Positions 43,887 to 51,742 of a stretch of DNA of 64,000 nt are shown one piece after another. Under the pieces are notes generated by a model. That model saw only the letters and a program-made list of their open reading frames with translations. It had not been told where the DNA came from and searched no databases. The number at the start of each line of letters is the position of its first letter. The stretch's first letter is position 1. The translations under genes were made by a program, and so were the position numbers. The DNA lies in NCBI RefSeq assembly GCF_002927045.1, contig NZ_PRDW01000011.1:46721-110720 (forward strand), in the 5' to 3' direction. The stretch comes from Mycetohabitans endofungorum. GTDB taxonomy: Bacteria > Pseudomonadota > Gammaproteobacteria > Burkholderiales > Burkholderiaceae.

Positions 43887-44379
43887 TAGTGGCCTGCTTT
43901 CAGTTTTTTTATTTATATAGATATATTTGTAATGGTAGTTAACAATGACCGCAGCGCGTTGTGGACAACTGCAAAAACGCTGTTATGGATCAATACGATA
44001 CCGATCCGATAACTATACAGAGCATCACTGGATAGCAAAAGCAAAAGTGGGACAACCCGGCTCCTCCCTTGTATTGTCAATGAGTTATCCAGATTCTGCG
44101 CAACGGCTGTGCGCCCGCCTATCCAGAGGTTGTCCAAAGCAATGCGTGGATAACGGCTAAAGACGGGCGCACATCGGCTGCCTTGCGCGGTGACGGCGAA
44201 GCAGCCGGGCTGACCAAGCCGGTCAGCCCAGCGGCGCGCGCCGATGGACGGTGCCAGGCAGGCACGCTACTCTTTCATTTATTGCCGGTTCGTACGCACT
44301 GGTTGACGCAGATCCGTGCCGCGGCCGCGCGGTTTGGCCGTGCGGTCGTGCGCCATCACCACGTTAATGGAGGTCCGAT
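43887..44379. other. gene-free region upstream of the peroxiredoxin
   Basis: About 490 bp. The left part (43905-43950) is AT-rich with a T-run. The middle carries the DnaA-box-like cluster described separately. On the right, GGGCTGACC (44207-44215) and GGTCAGCCC (44221-44229) form a hairpin with no T-run. No coding frame is convincing. Confidence 0.5.
43960..44153. promoter_or_regulatory. cluster of DnaA-box-like sites
   Basis: Compared with the DnaA consensus TTATCCACA, three sites have one mismatch: TTGTCCACA (43960-43968, minus), TTATCCAGA (44085-44093, plus) and TTATCCACG (44145-44153, minus). Two have two mismatches: CTATCCAGA (44119-44127) and TTGTCCAAA (44130-44138). One more, CTATCCAGT (44027-44035, minus), has three. 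An AT-rich stretch lies just left of the group. It could be an accessory DnaA-binding locus (datA- or DARS-like) or an origin-like element. No dnaA, rep or par gene is near. It may also be chance. Confidence 0.4.
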
Positions 44380-45033
44380 ATGTCGATTCGCATAGGCGAC
44401 GAAGCACCCGATTTCACCGCCGACACCACGGAAGGTCAGATTCGTTTCCACGAATGGATCGGCGACCATTGGGCGATTCTGTTTTCGCACCCGAAGGACT
44501 TCACACCGGTGTGCACGACCGAGTTGGGCTACGTCGCGCGGCTGAAACCCGAATTTGACAAGCGCAACACGAAGGTGATCGGCCTGTCGATCGATCCGGT
44601 CAGCGACCACAAGCGTTGGGTGGGGGACATCGCCGAGACACAAGGCTATCCGATCAACTATCCGTTGATCGGTGATGAAAATTTGAGCGTCGCGAAGTTG
44701 TACGACATGATTCACCCCAATGCGAGTGCTGGACCGCGCAATGCGAATGACAATGCGACCGTGCGCGCGGTGTTCATCGTTGGTCCGGACAAGAAAATCA
44801 AGGCCACGTTCACCTATCCGATGAGCGCGGGGCGCAACTTTGACGAAATACTGCGCTTGCTCGATGCGTTGCAACTGAACGCGAAGCATTCCGTGGCGAC
44901 GCCGGTGAACTGGAAGCCGTGCGACGACGTGATCATCCCGACGTCGGTATCCGACGAAGAAGCGAAGAAAAAGTATCCGGAAGGCTTCAAGACGCTCAAG
45001 CCGTACCTGCGCACTGTCGCGCAGCCGAAGTAA
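44380..45033 (+). CDS. 1-Cys peroxiredoxin (Prx6 type)
   Basis: Thiol peroxidase of 217 residues that reduces H2O2 and organic peroxides. It has the thioredoxin-fold start IRIGDEAPDFTADTTEGQIR, and the peroxidatic Cys-45 in HPKDFTPVCTTELG. The Prx6 C-terminal domain shows LDALQLNAKHSVATPVNWKP followed by CDDVIIPTSVSDEEAKKKYP. The cysteine in KPCDD is common in this group but not a classic resolving residue. AATGGAGGTCCGAT ahead of the ATG is a good Shine-Dalgarno. Length and motifs are complete. Confidence 0.95.
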   Translation: MSIRIGDEAPDFTADTTEGQIRFHEWIGDHWAILFSHPKDFTPVCTTELGYVARLKPEFDKRNTKVIGLSIDPVSDHKRWVGDIAETQGYPINYPLIGDENLSVAKLYDMIHPNASAGPRNANDNATVRAVFIVGPDKKIKATFTYPMSAGRNFDEILRLLDALQLNAKHSVATPVNWKPCDDVIIPTSVSDEEAKKKYPEGFKTLKPYLRTVAQPK

Positions 45034-45083
45034 CCCGGGCGGGCGGCCTTTCATCCGGACCGTTGTGGATTCGCACAGGGGGT

Positions 45084-45113
45084 TTGCGTTTTTGGAGGAT
45101 CAGGGTTTATACT
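45084..45113 (+). promoter_or_regulatory. promoter of small RNA 1
   Basis: TTGCGT (45084-45089) and TATACT (45108-45113) are 18 bp apart. The predicted transcription start, about 45119-45120, falls at the beginning of the repeated CCGTCTCC sequence. Confidence 0.5.
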
Positions 45114-45118
45114 TAGAT

Positions 45119-45180
45119 CCGTCTCCTCCATGTCTCCTCCGATATGGATTCAGCCCGCCGCATTGGCGGGCTTTTTTTTG
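45119..45180 (+). ncRNA. putative anti-Shine-Dalgarno small RNA, copy 1
   Basis: A roughly 60-nt unit. It starts CCGTCTCCTCC, followed by a hairpin TCCAT (45127-45131) / ATGGA (45144-45148) whose 12-nt loop displays TCTCCTCC. A Rho-independent terminator with a GCCCGCC/GGCGGGC stem (45153-45171) and eight Ts closes it. Both CTCCTCC segments are complementary to GGAGG ribosome-binding sites. No ORF is plausible in it. A near-identical copy lies at 46232. Promoter, repeated core and terminator together suggest an independent small RNA that base-pairs with mRNA starts. It also acts as the terminator after the peroxiredoxin. Confidence 0.6.
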
Positions 45181-45256
45181 TGCGCCCAGCATGGGCGCAC
45201 TCCTGTGGATGCCGATTCCTCGTATTATTACTTGACGACCCTGATAAGAGAACGCT

Positions 45257-45904
45257 GTGACGCTCCATACGTGGTGGCTTTTCGTTGCAACCGTGTTCGC
45301 TGTATCGGCCATTCCGGGCCCGAACATGCTGTTGATGATGTCCAGCGGCGCGCGGCACGGCTTGCGCCGAAGCAGTTGGGCGATGGCCGGCTGCCTGTCG
45401 GCGCTGGTGCTGATGTTGTCCGTCTCGGCCGCCGGGCTGGGGGTATTCCTGCAAGCTTGGCCGGCGATGTTTAACGCATTGCGCGTGGCAGGCGCTGCTT
45501 ACTTGGTGTACCTGGGCATCAAAGCGTGGCGCGCGCCGGTGGAATCGGCGCCGCACGGTGCAGCCGATACGCGACCGGTCGAGCGCGATGTGGTGCATCG
45601 TGTCACGCGCTTTGCGATGTTTCGCACGGGCTTCCTGGTGGGCGCAAGCAATCCGAAGGCCATACTTTTCGCTGCCGCACTGCTGCCGCAGTTCATTAAC
45701 GCCGCTGCACCGACGTGGCCGCAGTTCAGCGTGCTGGTGCCAACTTTCGCGATCATCGAGGTCGGTTGGTACGTGGTCTATGCCGGATGCGGCTCGCGGA
45801 TCGGAGAACGCCTTCGCAGTCGTAGCATGGCGAAGGCGTTCAATCGGCTCACCGGCGGCGCATTCGTCGGCTTTGGCGCGCTGATGGCGCTGGTGCGGCA
45901 CTAA
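45257..45904 (+). CDS. LysE/RhtB family amino-acid exporter
   Basis: Inner-membrane exporter of 215 residues with a GTG start and AAGAGAA upstream. TM-like segments include LHTWWLFVATVFAVSAIPGP, SWAMAGCLSALVLMLSVSAA and a C-terminal one in FSVLVPTFAIIEVGWYVVYA. The family signature IPGPNMLLMMSSGARHGLRR and FLVGASNPKAILFAAALLPQ is intact. It probably exports homoserine, threonine, lysine or similar amino acids; the specific substrate is unknown. The gene sits between the two small-RNA copies (75 bp after the first) and has no operon partner. Confidence 0.9.
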   Translation: MTLHTWWLFVATVFAVSAIPGPNMLLMMSSGARHGLRRSSWAMAGCLSALVLMLSVSAAGLGVFLQAWPAMFNALRVAGAAYLVYLGIKAWRAPVESAPHGAADTRPVERDVVHRVTRFAMFRTGFLVGASNPKAILFAAALLPQFINAAAPTWPQFSVLVPTFAIIEVGWYVVYAGCGSRIGERLRSRSMAKAFNRLTGGAFVGFGALMALVRH

Positions 45905-46198
45905 GCGCCGATTCAGTACGCGAAGTACGGGCCGCTGCTCCCAGCGATGCGTAGGCTGGCGCCGCGAGATCGGCCGACAGCATCACGGCCGCAATGGGGG
46001 CGCGCAACGCGCAATGAGTTGATGAATTTCGCGTGCTTTTCCTTGCGGTCGCAGACGTGCGTCCTGGATGCCGGGAATCGGCAATGCGCGAGACGTCGTG
46101 AACGCGTCGGGGCTTAGAAAGGAATGGATCGGCGCGGCGTAGGTGTGTTGTATCATTGCAACACTGAGCAGGATAACCCGGTTACGGGCAGCAGTATG
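45905..46198. other. no intact gene
   Basis: About 300 bp between lysE-type gene and small RNA 2. The minus strand has an open frame (APIHSFLSPDAFTTSRALPI then PGIQDARLRPQGKAREIHQL) that looks like a decayed coding piece, but I see no start. GTGTTG (46145-46150) pairs with CAACAC (46159-46164) in a weak hairpin. Confidence 0.35.
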
Positions 46199-46227
46199 TT
46201 GCAATGCACCAAACAACTTGCTATAGT
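46199..46227 (+). promoter_or_regulatory. promoter of small RNA 2
   Basis: TTGCAA (46199-46204) and TATAGT (46222-46227) are spaced by exactly 17 bp, a near-consensus sigma70 promoter. The predicted start is about 46232-46235, at the first base of the repeated core. It differs in sequence from the promoter of copy 1. Confidence 0.6.
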
Positions 46228-46231
46228 GGAG

Positions 46232-46291
46232 CCGTCTCCTCCATGTCTCCTCTGATATGGATTCAGCCCGCCGAATGGCGGGCTTTTTTTT
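46232..46291 (+). ncRNA. putative anti-Shine-Dalgarno small RNA, copy 2
   Basis: Same layout as copy 1: CCGTCTCCTCC, a TCCAT/ATGGA hairpin with TCTCCTCT in the loop (one C to T change from copy 1), then the GCCCGCC (46266-46272) / GGCGGGC (46277-46283) terminator with a shorter loop and eight Ts. Identity ends exactly at the proposed transcription start and in the T-run, so the conserved unit is the RNA itself rather than a longer duplicated segment. The next gene, argC, points toward it, so it belongs to no mRNA leader. Confidence 0.62.
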
Positions 46292-46342
46292 CATCATGCA
46301 TCACGGCGGCCGATTGCAAAATCCGCGTGCTGAAATAAAAAA

Positions 46343-46366
46343 GCCGATACGGCTGACCGTATCGGC
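46343..46366 (-). terminator. Rho-independent terminator of argC
   Basis: GCCGATACGG (46343-46352) pairs with CCGTATCGGC (46357-46366) around CTGA. On the minus strand it is followed by a T-run (complement of 46335-46342). It lies 46 bp past the argC stop. Confidence 0.85.
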
Positions 46367-46411
46367 GTGATGGTGCTAGTGGGGCATGCATGCCCCATGC
46401 TACCCGCAACG

Positions 46412-47359
46412 TCAAACCGTCAAACCGATCCGTTCATCTGCGCCGATGGCGAGGTTCATGCACTGCACGGCTGCACCGGAGGCGCCCTTGCCGAGGTTGT
46501 CGAGCCGCGCGATCGTCATGATGCGCTCTTCATTGCCGAAGACGAACAGGTCGACGCGATTGGTGCCGTTATTGGCTTGCACATCGAAAAAGCCATCGTC
46601 CAGGTTCTCCGGCGCACCCAGCGGCATGACCCGAATAAACGCTTCGCCGGCATAGTGGTCGGCCAGCACGGCATGAACGTCGGCCGGTGTCACCTGCCGT
46701 GCTAATTGCATCTGGGGAAGATAGGTCGTAACCGCGAGCCCCTTGTAGAACGCGCCGACGATCGGCGTGAACGCTGGCATCACCGTCAGCCCGGAATGGA
46801 CCGTCATTTCTGGCAGGTGTTTGTGCGTGAGCCCGAGCGCGTAGGGGCGCGGACTCGACAACGCGGGAACCGGGTTATCCTCGTAGGCCGCGATCAATTT
46901 CTTGCCGCCACCACTGTATCCGGTGATCGAATAGGCTGTTGCGATGAAGCCGGCCGGCACGATACCGGCAGCGACCAGCGGATGCATGGCCAGCACGAAC
47001 GCTGACGCATGGCATCCGGGCACCGCAATGCGCTTGCTCACGCGGATTTTTTCCCGCTGCGCGCGGTTTAGCTCGGGCAACCCATACGCCCAGTCCGGTT
47101 GCGTGCGGAACGCGGTGCTGGCGTCGATGATGACCACGCGGTCACTGTCAACTAGCGACACGGACTCGCGCGACGCGGTATCCGGTAGGCACAGGAACGT
47201 GACGTCGGAGGTGTTGATCAGCCGGCGCCGCTCGTTAGGATCTTTTCGCTTCGCCTCGTCGATACGCAATACCTCAATGTCGCGCCGCTGCGCGAGGTAT
47301 TCATTGATCTTCAGCCCCGTTGTGCCGTCCTGCCCATCGACAAAAACCTTGGTTGTCAT
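46412..47359 (-). CDS. argC: N-acetyl-gamma-glutamyl-phosphate reductase (short type)
   Basis: Third step of arginine biosynthesis: NADPH-dependent reduction of N-acetylglutamyl phosphate. The start at 47359 gives [20 protein letters not shown], the nucleotide-binding start. The longer frame to 47611 lacks support. The 315 residues have [15 protein letters not shown], the active-site Cys-116 in [40 protein letters not shown], and [13 protein letters not shown] with the catalytic His. The length is that of the type-2 ArgC found in proteobacteria. It has its own terminator. Confidence 0.94.
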   Translation of the reverse strand: MTTKVFVDGQDGTTGLKINEYLAQRRDIEVLRIDEAKRKDPNERRRLINTSDVTFLCLPDTASRESVSLVDSDRVVIIDASTAFRTQPDWAYGLPELNRAQREKIRVSKRIAVPGCHASAFVLAMHPLVAAGIVPAGFIATAYSITGYSGGGKKLIAAYEDNPVPALSSPRPYALGLTHKHLPEMTVHSGLTVMPAFTPIVGAFYKGLAVTTYLPQMQLARQVTPADVHAVLADHYAGEAFIRVMPLGAPENLDDGFFDVQANNGTNRVDLFVFGNEERIMTIARLDNLGKGASGAAVQCMNLAIGADERIGLTV

Positions 47360-47448
47360 TGCGCGCCCGCCTTGTGCTCCGATACCGTTAAACAGGTATT
47401 CTAAGGCCCGGGCGGGACAGATTCGTGGCGGTTGCGAAAAAAATGTCG

Positions 47449-48090
47449 TTATCGGGTATAGGTCACGATGATCCGCGCGGCGGCGAGGGCGGCCACCGAG
47501 ATTTCGTGCTCGAACACCGCGGCAGGACGACCGTTGGCCAGCCGCAGGTCCTGGGTGCGCAGCGCCCAGACAGTGATGATATAGCGATGCGCTCTGCCGG
47601 CCGGCGGACATGGGCCGCCATAGCCGTCATCGCCAAAGTCGTTGCGGGCCTCGATGGCGCCGATCGACTTCAGGAAGCCCGATCCGCTGGCATTGGCCGG
47701 CAATCGATGGACGTTAGCTGGAATGCCAGCGACGGCCCAGTGCCACCAGCCGCGACCCGGTGCATCGGGATCGAAGACCGTCACCGCAAAGCCCCGGGTG
47801 CCGGGCGGCGCGTTACGCCACGACAGATCTGGGGAATGGTTGGATCCGCTGCAGCCGCCCTTGTTGTAGACATGCGCGTGCGGCACGTCCTGGTTGGGGT
47901 GCAACGCTGCGCTGTACAACTCGAATGGGCGGTTCACGCCGCCCGCCGACGTCGGCATGGTGTTGGCGGGTGCATTATCCGCCTGGGCGAGAGGTTGTGC
48001 GATCAGCAGCCACCCGGCCATGGGCAAGGTCTGCCACACGCGAACATGCAAACGGCGAGATGCTCGAGACTGCTGGCGACGCGGGCGCAT
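47449..48090 (-). CDS. YbhB/YbcL family Raf-kinase-inhibitor-like protein
   Basis: A 213-residue PEBP-fold protein. The start at 48090 has AGGAGGT upstream. The first 39 residues, [20 protein letters not shown] then QPLAQADN, look like a signal peptide, so it is probably periplasmic. The fold markers are [40 protein letters not shown] and [20 protein letters not shown]. The D-P-D-A-P, HW and GP-x-PP ligand pocket is complete. Function in bacteria is unresolved. No operon partner. Confidence 0.88.
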   Translation of the reverse strand: MRPRRQQSRASRRLHVRVWQTLPMAGWLLIAQPLAQADNAPANTMPTSAGGVNRPFELYSAALHPNQDVPHAHVYNKGGCSGSNHSPDLSWRNAPPGTRGFAVTVFDPDAPGRGWWHWAVAGIPANVHRLPANASGSGFLKSIGAIEARNDFGDDGYGGPCPPAGRAHRYIITVWALRTQDLRLANGRPAAVFEHEISVAALAAARIIVTYTR

Positions 48091-48267
48091 GGGCCGGAAA
48101 CCTCCTGTCCTTGACGCAACGTTGTTATAACGAACAGTCAGGCACAGCGCGTTCGGTGCCGGTCGGCCGGAGCGGGACCGGGCAGCGCCGGTAAACACAC
48201 AGGCAGTCTATCATCCGGATCCGCTTGCAAGGTAGCTGCGGCGCGGGCGAGCACGGCTGAAGGCCTT

Positions 48268-48313
48268 CCAGATGCGACAAAGCCGCCCGTGAGGGCGGCT
48301 TTGTCGCATCTGG
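48268..48313. terminator. long perfect hairpin downstream of pyrE
   Basis: Arms 48268-48288 and 48293-48313 are exact reverse complements of 21 bp around a GTGA loop. It lies 22 bp after the pyrE stop on the minus strand. There is no long T-run beyond it, but the inner arm holds AAAGCCGCCC / GGGCGGCTTT. It can serve as a terminator on either strand. Confidence 0.75.
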
Positions 48314-48334
48314 CATCGGCCCCGATGGGTTTCG

Positions 48335-49021
48335 CTATTGCGGCGCGGATGTCGCGCCGCCATGCGCGGCCGACCATTGAGCGGGGGCGTGTAGGAACTT
48401 CTCGACTTCGTCCAGCGTTTTCGCGTCGAAATATCCCTTATCCTTGGCCACGCGCAGCACGTCCCACCAGGTCGCCAGCGCGTGCAGATTGACGCCAACA
48501 TCCTTGAGCACCGACACGCTTTCCTTGAAGATGTGGTAGTGGAACAGCACGAAGCAGTGTTCGACGCTCGCGCCGGCGGTGCGCAACGCATTGATGAAGT
48601 TGATCTTGCTGCGGCTGTCGGTCGTCAGGTCCTCGACCAGCAGCACCCGCGAACCTTCTTGCAGAAACCCCTCGATCTGCGCATTACGGCCAAAACCCTT
48701 TGGCTTTTTGCGAACATATTGCATCGGCAGGCCCATGCGGTCGGCAATCCACGCGGCGAACGGGATGCCGGCAGTTTCGCCGCCCGCCACCGAGTCGATC
48801 TGCTCGAAACCGACACCAGCATAAATCGTCGATTCGGCCATGTCCATCAGCGCGCTGCGTACGCGGGGATAAGAAATCAGCTTCCGGCAATCAATATAGA
48901 CCGGGCTCGCCCATCCGGACGTGAAGATATACGGCTTTTCGGCGTTGAAGTGGACGGCCTGGACCTCTAGCAGAATCCTGGCGGTGGTGTCGGAGATCGT
49001 TTGACGATCGATGCCTATCAT
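48335..49021 (-). CDS. pyrE: orotate phosphoribosyltransferase
   Basis: Converts orotate and PRPP to OMP in pyrimidine synthesis. The 228 residues have [20 protein letters not shown], the start of the enzyme fold, and [40 protein letters not shown] is the loop with catalytic lysines, and [14 protein letters not shown] is the PRPP-binding motif. The C-terminus ([20 protein letters not shown]) is of the longer Burkholderia type. It is divergent from maeB with 220 bp between them. Confidence 0.94.
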   Translation of the reverse strand: MIGIDRQTISDTTARILLEVQAVHFNAEKPYIFTSGWASPVYIDCRKLISYPRVRSALMDMAESTIYAGVGFEQIDSVAGGETAGIPFAAWIADRMGLPMQYVRKKPKGFGRNAQIEGFLQEGSRVLLVEDLTTDSRSKINFINALRTAGASVEHCFVLFHYHIFKESVSVLKDVGVNLHALATWWDVLRVAKDKGYFDAKTLDEVEKFLHAPAQWSAAHGGATSAPQ

Positions 49022-49241
49022 CGGGAAAATCCTTGGAATCGGGGGTGGGTCGGGCGGGACTGCGCGACGCGCGTAGCCCGTTATTATAGCTCAGTCGGAC
49101 ACCATGCTGGCTGACCGCGCCTGGGGTCACGGTACGCGCCACGGATTGATCCTCCGTACCTGTGTTATCGGACAGCAGTTCATGGGGTGTACACTTATCG
49201 CCCCCGCCATATCCAATTTCCATCTACCTACACGTCGCACC

Positions 49242-51512
49242 ATGGACGAACAACTGAAGCAAAGCGCTCTGGCCTATCACCAGAATCCAAAGCCCGGCAA
49301 GATCTCGGTCACTCCGACCAAGCCGCTCTCTAACCAGTTCGACCTGTCGCTCGCCTACTCTCCAGGCGTTGCGGCCGCGTGCGAGGCGATCCATGCCGAG
49401 CCGCTCGACGCGCAGAAGTACACGTCGCGCGGCAATTTGGTCGGCGTCGTCACGAACGGCACGGCGGTATTGGGGCTTGGCAACATCGGGCCGTTGGCCG
49501 CCAAGCCGGTGATGGAGGGCAAGGGTTGCTTGTTTAAGAAATTCGCCGGTATCGACGTGTTCGACATCGAGCTTGCGGAATCTGATCCGGACAAGCTCGT
49601 CGAGGCGATCGCGATGCTCGAGCCGACCCTGGGCGGCATCAATCTAGAGGATATCAAGGCGCCGGAGTGTTTCTACATCGAGCAGAAGCTGCGCGAGCGG
49701 ATGAAGATTCCGGTGTTCCACGACGATCAGCATGGCACGGCGATCATTGCGTCGGCGGCGATCCTGAACGGCCTGAAGGTCGTCGGCAAGAACATCGCCG
49801 AGGTGAAGTTGGTCGCCTCGGGCGCGGGCGCGGCGGCAATTGCGTGCCTGGACCTGCTGGTCAAGCTCGGTCTGAGCAAGGCCAATATTCTCGTGGCCGA
49901 CTCCAAGGGCGTGATCTATGAGGGACGCGGCCATCTCGATCCGTCCAAACAACGCTATGCCGCGCACACCGAGGCGCGCACCCTAGCTGACGCGATCAAA
50001 GGTGCCGATGTGTTCCTCGGTTGCTCGAGCGCTGGCGTGCTGAAGCCGGACATGGTCAGGGAGATGGCCGGCAAGCCGTTGATTCTGGCGCTGGCCAATC
50101 CGGAGCCGGAGATCCGGCCGGAGGAGGCCAAGAAGGCCAGGCCCGATTGCATTATCGCCACGGGCCGCTCCGACTATCCGAATCAGGTTAATAACGTCTT
50201 GTGTTTCCCGTTTATCTTCCGCGGCGCGCTCGACGTGGGGGCGACCACGATCACCGAAGAGATGAAGCTCGCCTGCGTGCGCGCGATCGCGGAGCTGGCC
50301 GAGGAGAGTGACCAGGGCGACGAGGTGGCCAAGGCGTACGAGGGCCACACGCTCGAATTCGGTCCTGAGTATCTGATCCCGAAGCCGTTCGATCCGCGAC
50401 TGATCATCAAGATTGCGCCGGCTGTCGCGCAGGCGGCGATGGATTCACGCGTCGCGACGCGTCCGATCGCCGACATGGAAGCCTATCGGGAGCAGCTTGC
50501 CACGACGGTGTATCGCACCGGCATGGTAATGCGACCCGTATTCGCCGCAGCCAAGGCGTCCAACGCACGGATCGTGTTCGCCGAGGGCGAGGACGAGCGT
50601 GTGCTGCGCGCCGCACAATTCGTGCTGACCGAGCGCATCGCCAAGCCGATCATCGTCGGACGTCCGGCCGTGGTCGAGATGCGTTTGAAGAAGATGGGCT
50701 CGAAGCTGCGCGCCGGCCATGACTTCGAGGTCGTCGATCCGGAAGACGATCCACGTTACCACCGGTGCTGGCAGGCCTACCACGAGCTTGGTGCGCGCGC
50801 GGGCGTGACGCCTGAAGTGGCCAAGGCCGCGATGCGCAAGTCGAACACATTGATTGGCGCCATGCTGGTGCGGCTCGGCGACGCCGACGGCATGGTGTGC
50901 GGCTTGATCGAATCGTTCCATAGCCATCTAAAGTACATTGATCAGGTGCTGGGCCGCGCCAGCGACGCGCAGCACTATGCGGCGATGAACCTGCTGATGT
51001 TGCCCGGCCGTAACTTGTTCATTTGCGATACCTACGTGAACGAAGTGCCGAGCGCGGAGCAGCTTGCCGACATGGCGATCCTGGCGGCGCGCGAGGTCGA
51101 GAAATTCGGCATCGTGCCGAAGATCGCATTGTTGTCGAACTCAAATTTCGGCAGCGTGCCGACGGCTTCCTCGCAGCGCATGGCTCAGGCTCGTGCGCTG
51201 ATTGCCGAGCGTGCCGCGCATCTGGAGGTCGATGGCGAAATGCACGGCGATGCGGCGCTGTCCGAGGTGATCCGCAAGCAGGCGATGCCCGGCACCACGC
51301 TCAGCGGCGAGGCGAATCTACTGATTATGCCGAACGTCGAGGCGGCCAACATTACGTACAACCTGCTGAAGATGATTGGCGGGGAGGGCGTGACGGTCGG
51401 GCCATTCCTGCTCGGCGCAGCAAAGGCTGTGCACATTCTGACGCCGGCGTCCACCGTGCGCCGCATCATCAACATGACTGCGGTGGCATCGGCCAACGCA
51501 CGCGTTGGCTGA
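49242..51512 (+). CDS. maeB: NADP-dependent malic enzyme with phosphotransacetylase-like domain
   Basis: Oxidative decarboxylation of malate to pyruvate with NADPH formation. The start at 49242 ([20 protein letters not shown]) is the family start; an in-frame ATG at 49104 is not. The N-terminal malic domain (1-430) has [60 protein letters not shown] and [20 protein letters not shown]. The C-terminal domain (about 440-756) is a phosphate acetyltransferase-like fold ([20 protein letters not shown] ... [20 protein letters not shown]). This domain is regulatory in E. coli MaeB. The length of 756 is normal. The product links C4 acids to pyruvate. Confidence 0.95.
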   Translation: MDEQLKQSALAYHQNPKPGKISVTPTKPLSNQFDLSLAYSPGVAAACEAIHAEPLDAQKYTSRGNLVGVVTNGTAVLGLGNIGPLAAKPVMEGKGCLFKKFAGIDVFDIELAESDPDKLVEAIAMLEPTLGGINLEDIKAPECFYIEQKLRERMKIPVFHDDQHGTAIIASAAILNGLKVVGKNIAEVKLVASGAGAAAIACLDLLVKLGLSKANILVADSKGVIYEGRGHLDPSKQRYAAHTEARTLADAIKGADVFLGCSSAGVLKPDMVREMAGKPLILALANPEPEIRPEEAKKARPDCIIATGRSDYPNQVNNVLCFPFIFRGALDVGATTITEEMKLACVRAIAELAEESDQGDEVAKAYEGHTLEFGPEYLIPKPFDPRLIIKIAPAVAQAAMDSRVATRPIADMEAYREQLATTVYRTGMVMRPVFAAAKASNARIVFAEGEDERVLRAAQFVLTERIAKPIIVGRPAVVEMRLKKMGSKLRAGHDFEVVDPEDDPRYHRCWQAYHELGARAGVTPEVAKAAMRKSNTLIGAMLVRLGDADGMVCGLIESFHSHLKYIDQVLGRASDAQHYAAMNLLMLPGRNLFICDTYVNEVPSAEQLADMAILAAREVEKFGIVPKIALLSNSNFGSVPTASSQRMAQARALIAERAAHLEVDGEMHGDAALSEVIRKQAMPGTTLSGEANLLIMPNVEAANITYNLLKMIGGEGVTVGPFLLGAAKAVHILTPASTVRRIINMTAVASANARVG

Positions 51513-51742
51513 GCGGCGCCTCATGGTTGCAGTCGGTTGCCCCTGTCGGCTGCCGTAGCCGGTTGCGCAGTTGCGGGTTCGGACCGCTCGCGCCGGCGAG
51601 CGCGATGCGGCCGCGGCCGCGTCCGGCGCGTGTCCCGAGCCGGGCCGGTTTTGCACCTCTTTTCGGTCGTCGGCCGGTGAGCCCGGCGCCTATGCGGCGG
51701 CCCCGTGCTCCGGTGGGCCAACCTCGTCTGAGCCGTTTGCCG

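Noticed and set aside
44207..44229. GGGCTGACC/GGTCAGCCC hairpin as a terminator
   Set aside because: No T-run on either side and no gene ends close to it. It may be a structural element in the peroxiredoxin upstream region, but the evidence is too thin.
45113..46297. Two minus-strand frames sharing the peptide RRAESISEETWRRR
   Set aside because: They are the antisense translation of the two small-RNA copies. The shared peptide reflects the DNA repeat, not a protein family; neither frame has a start signal.
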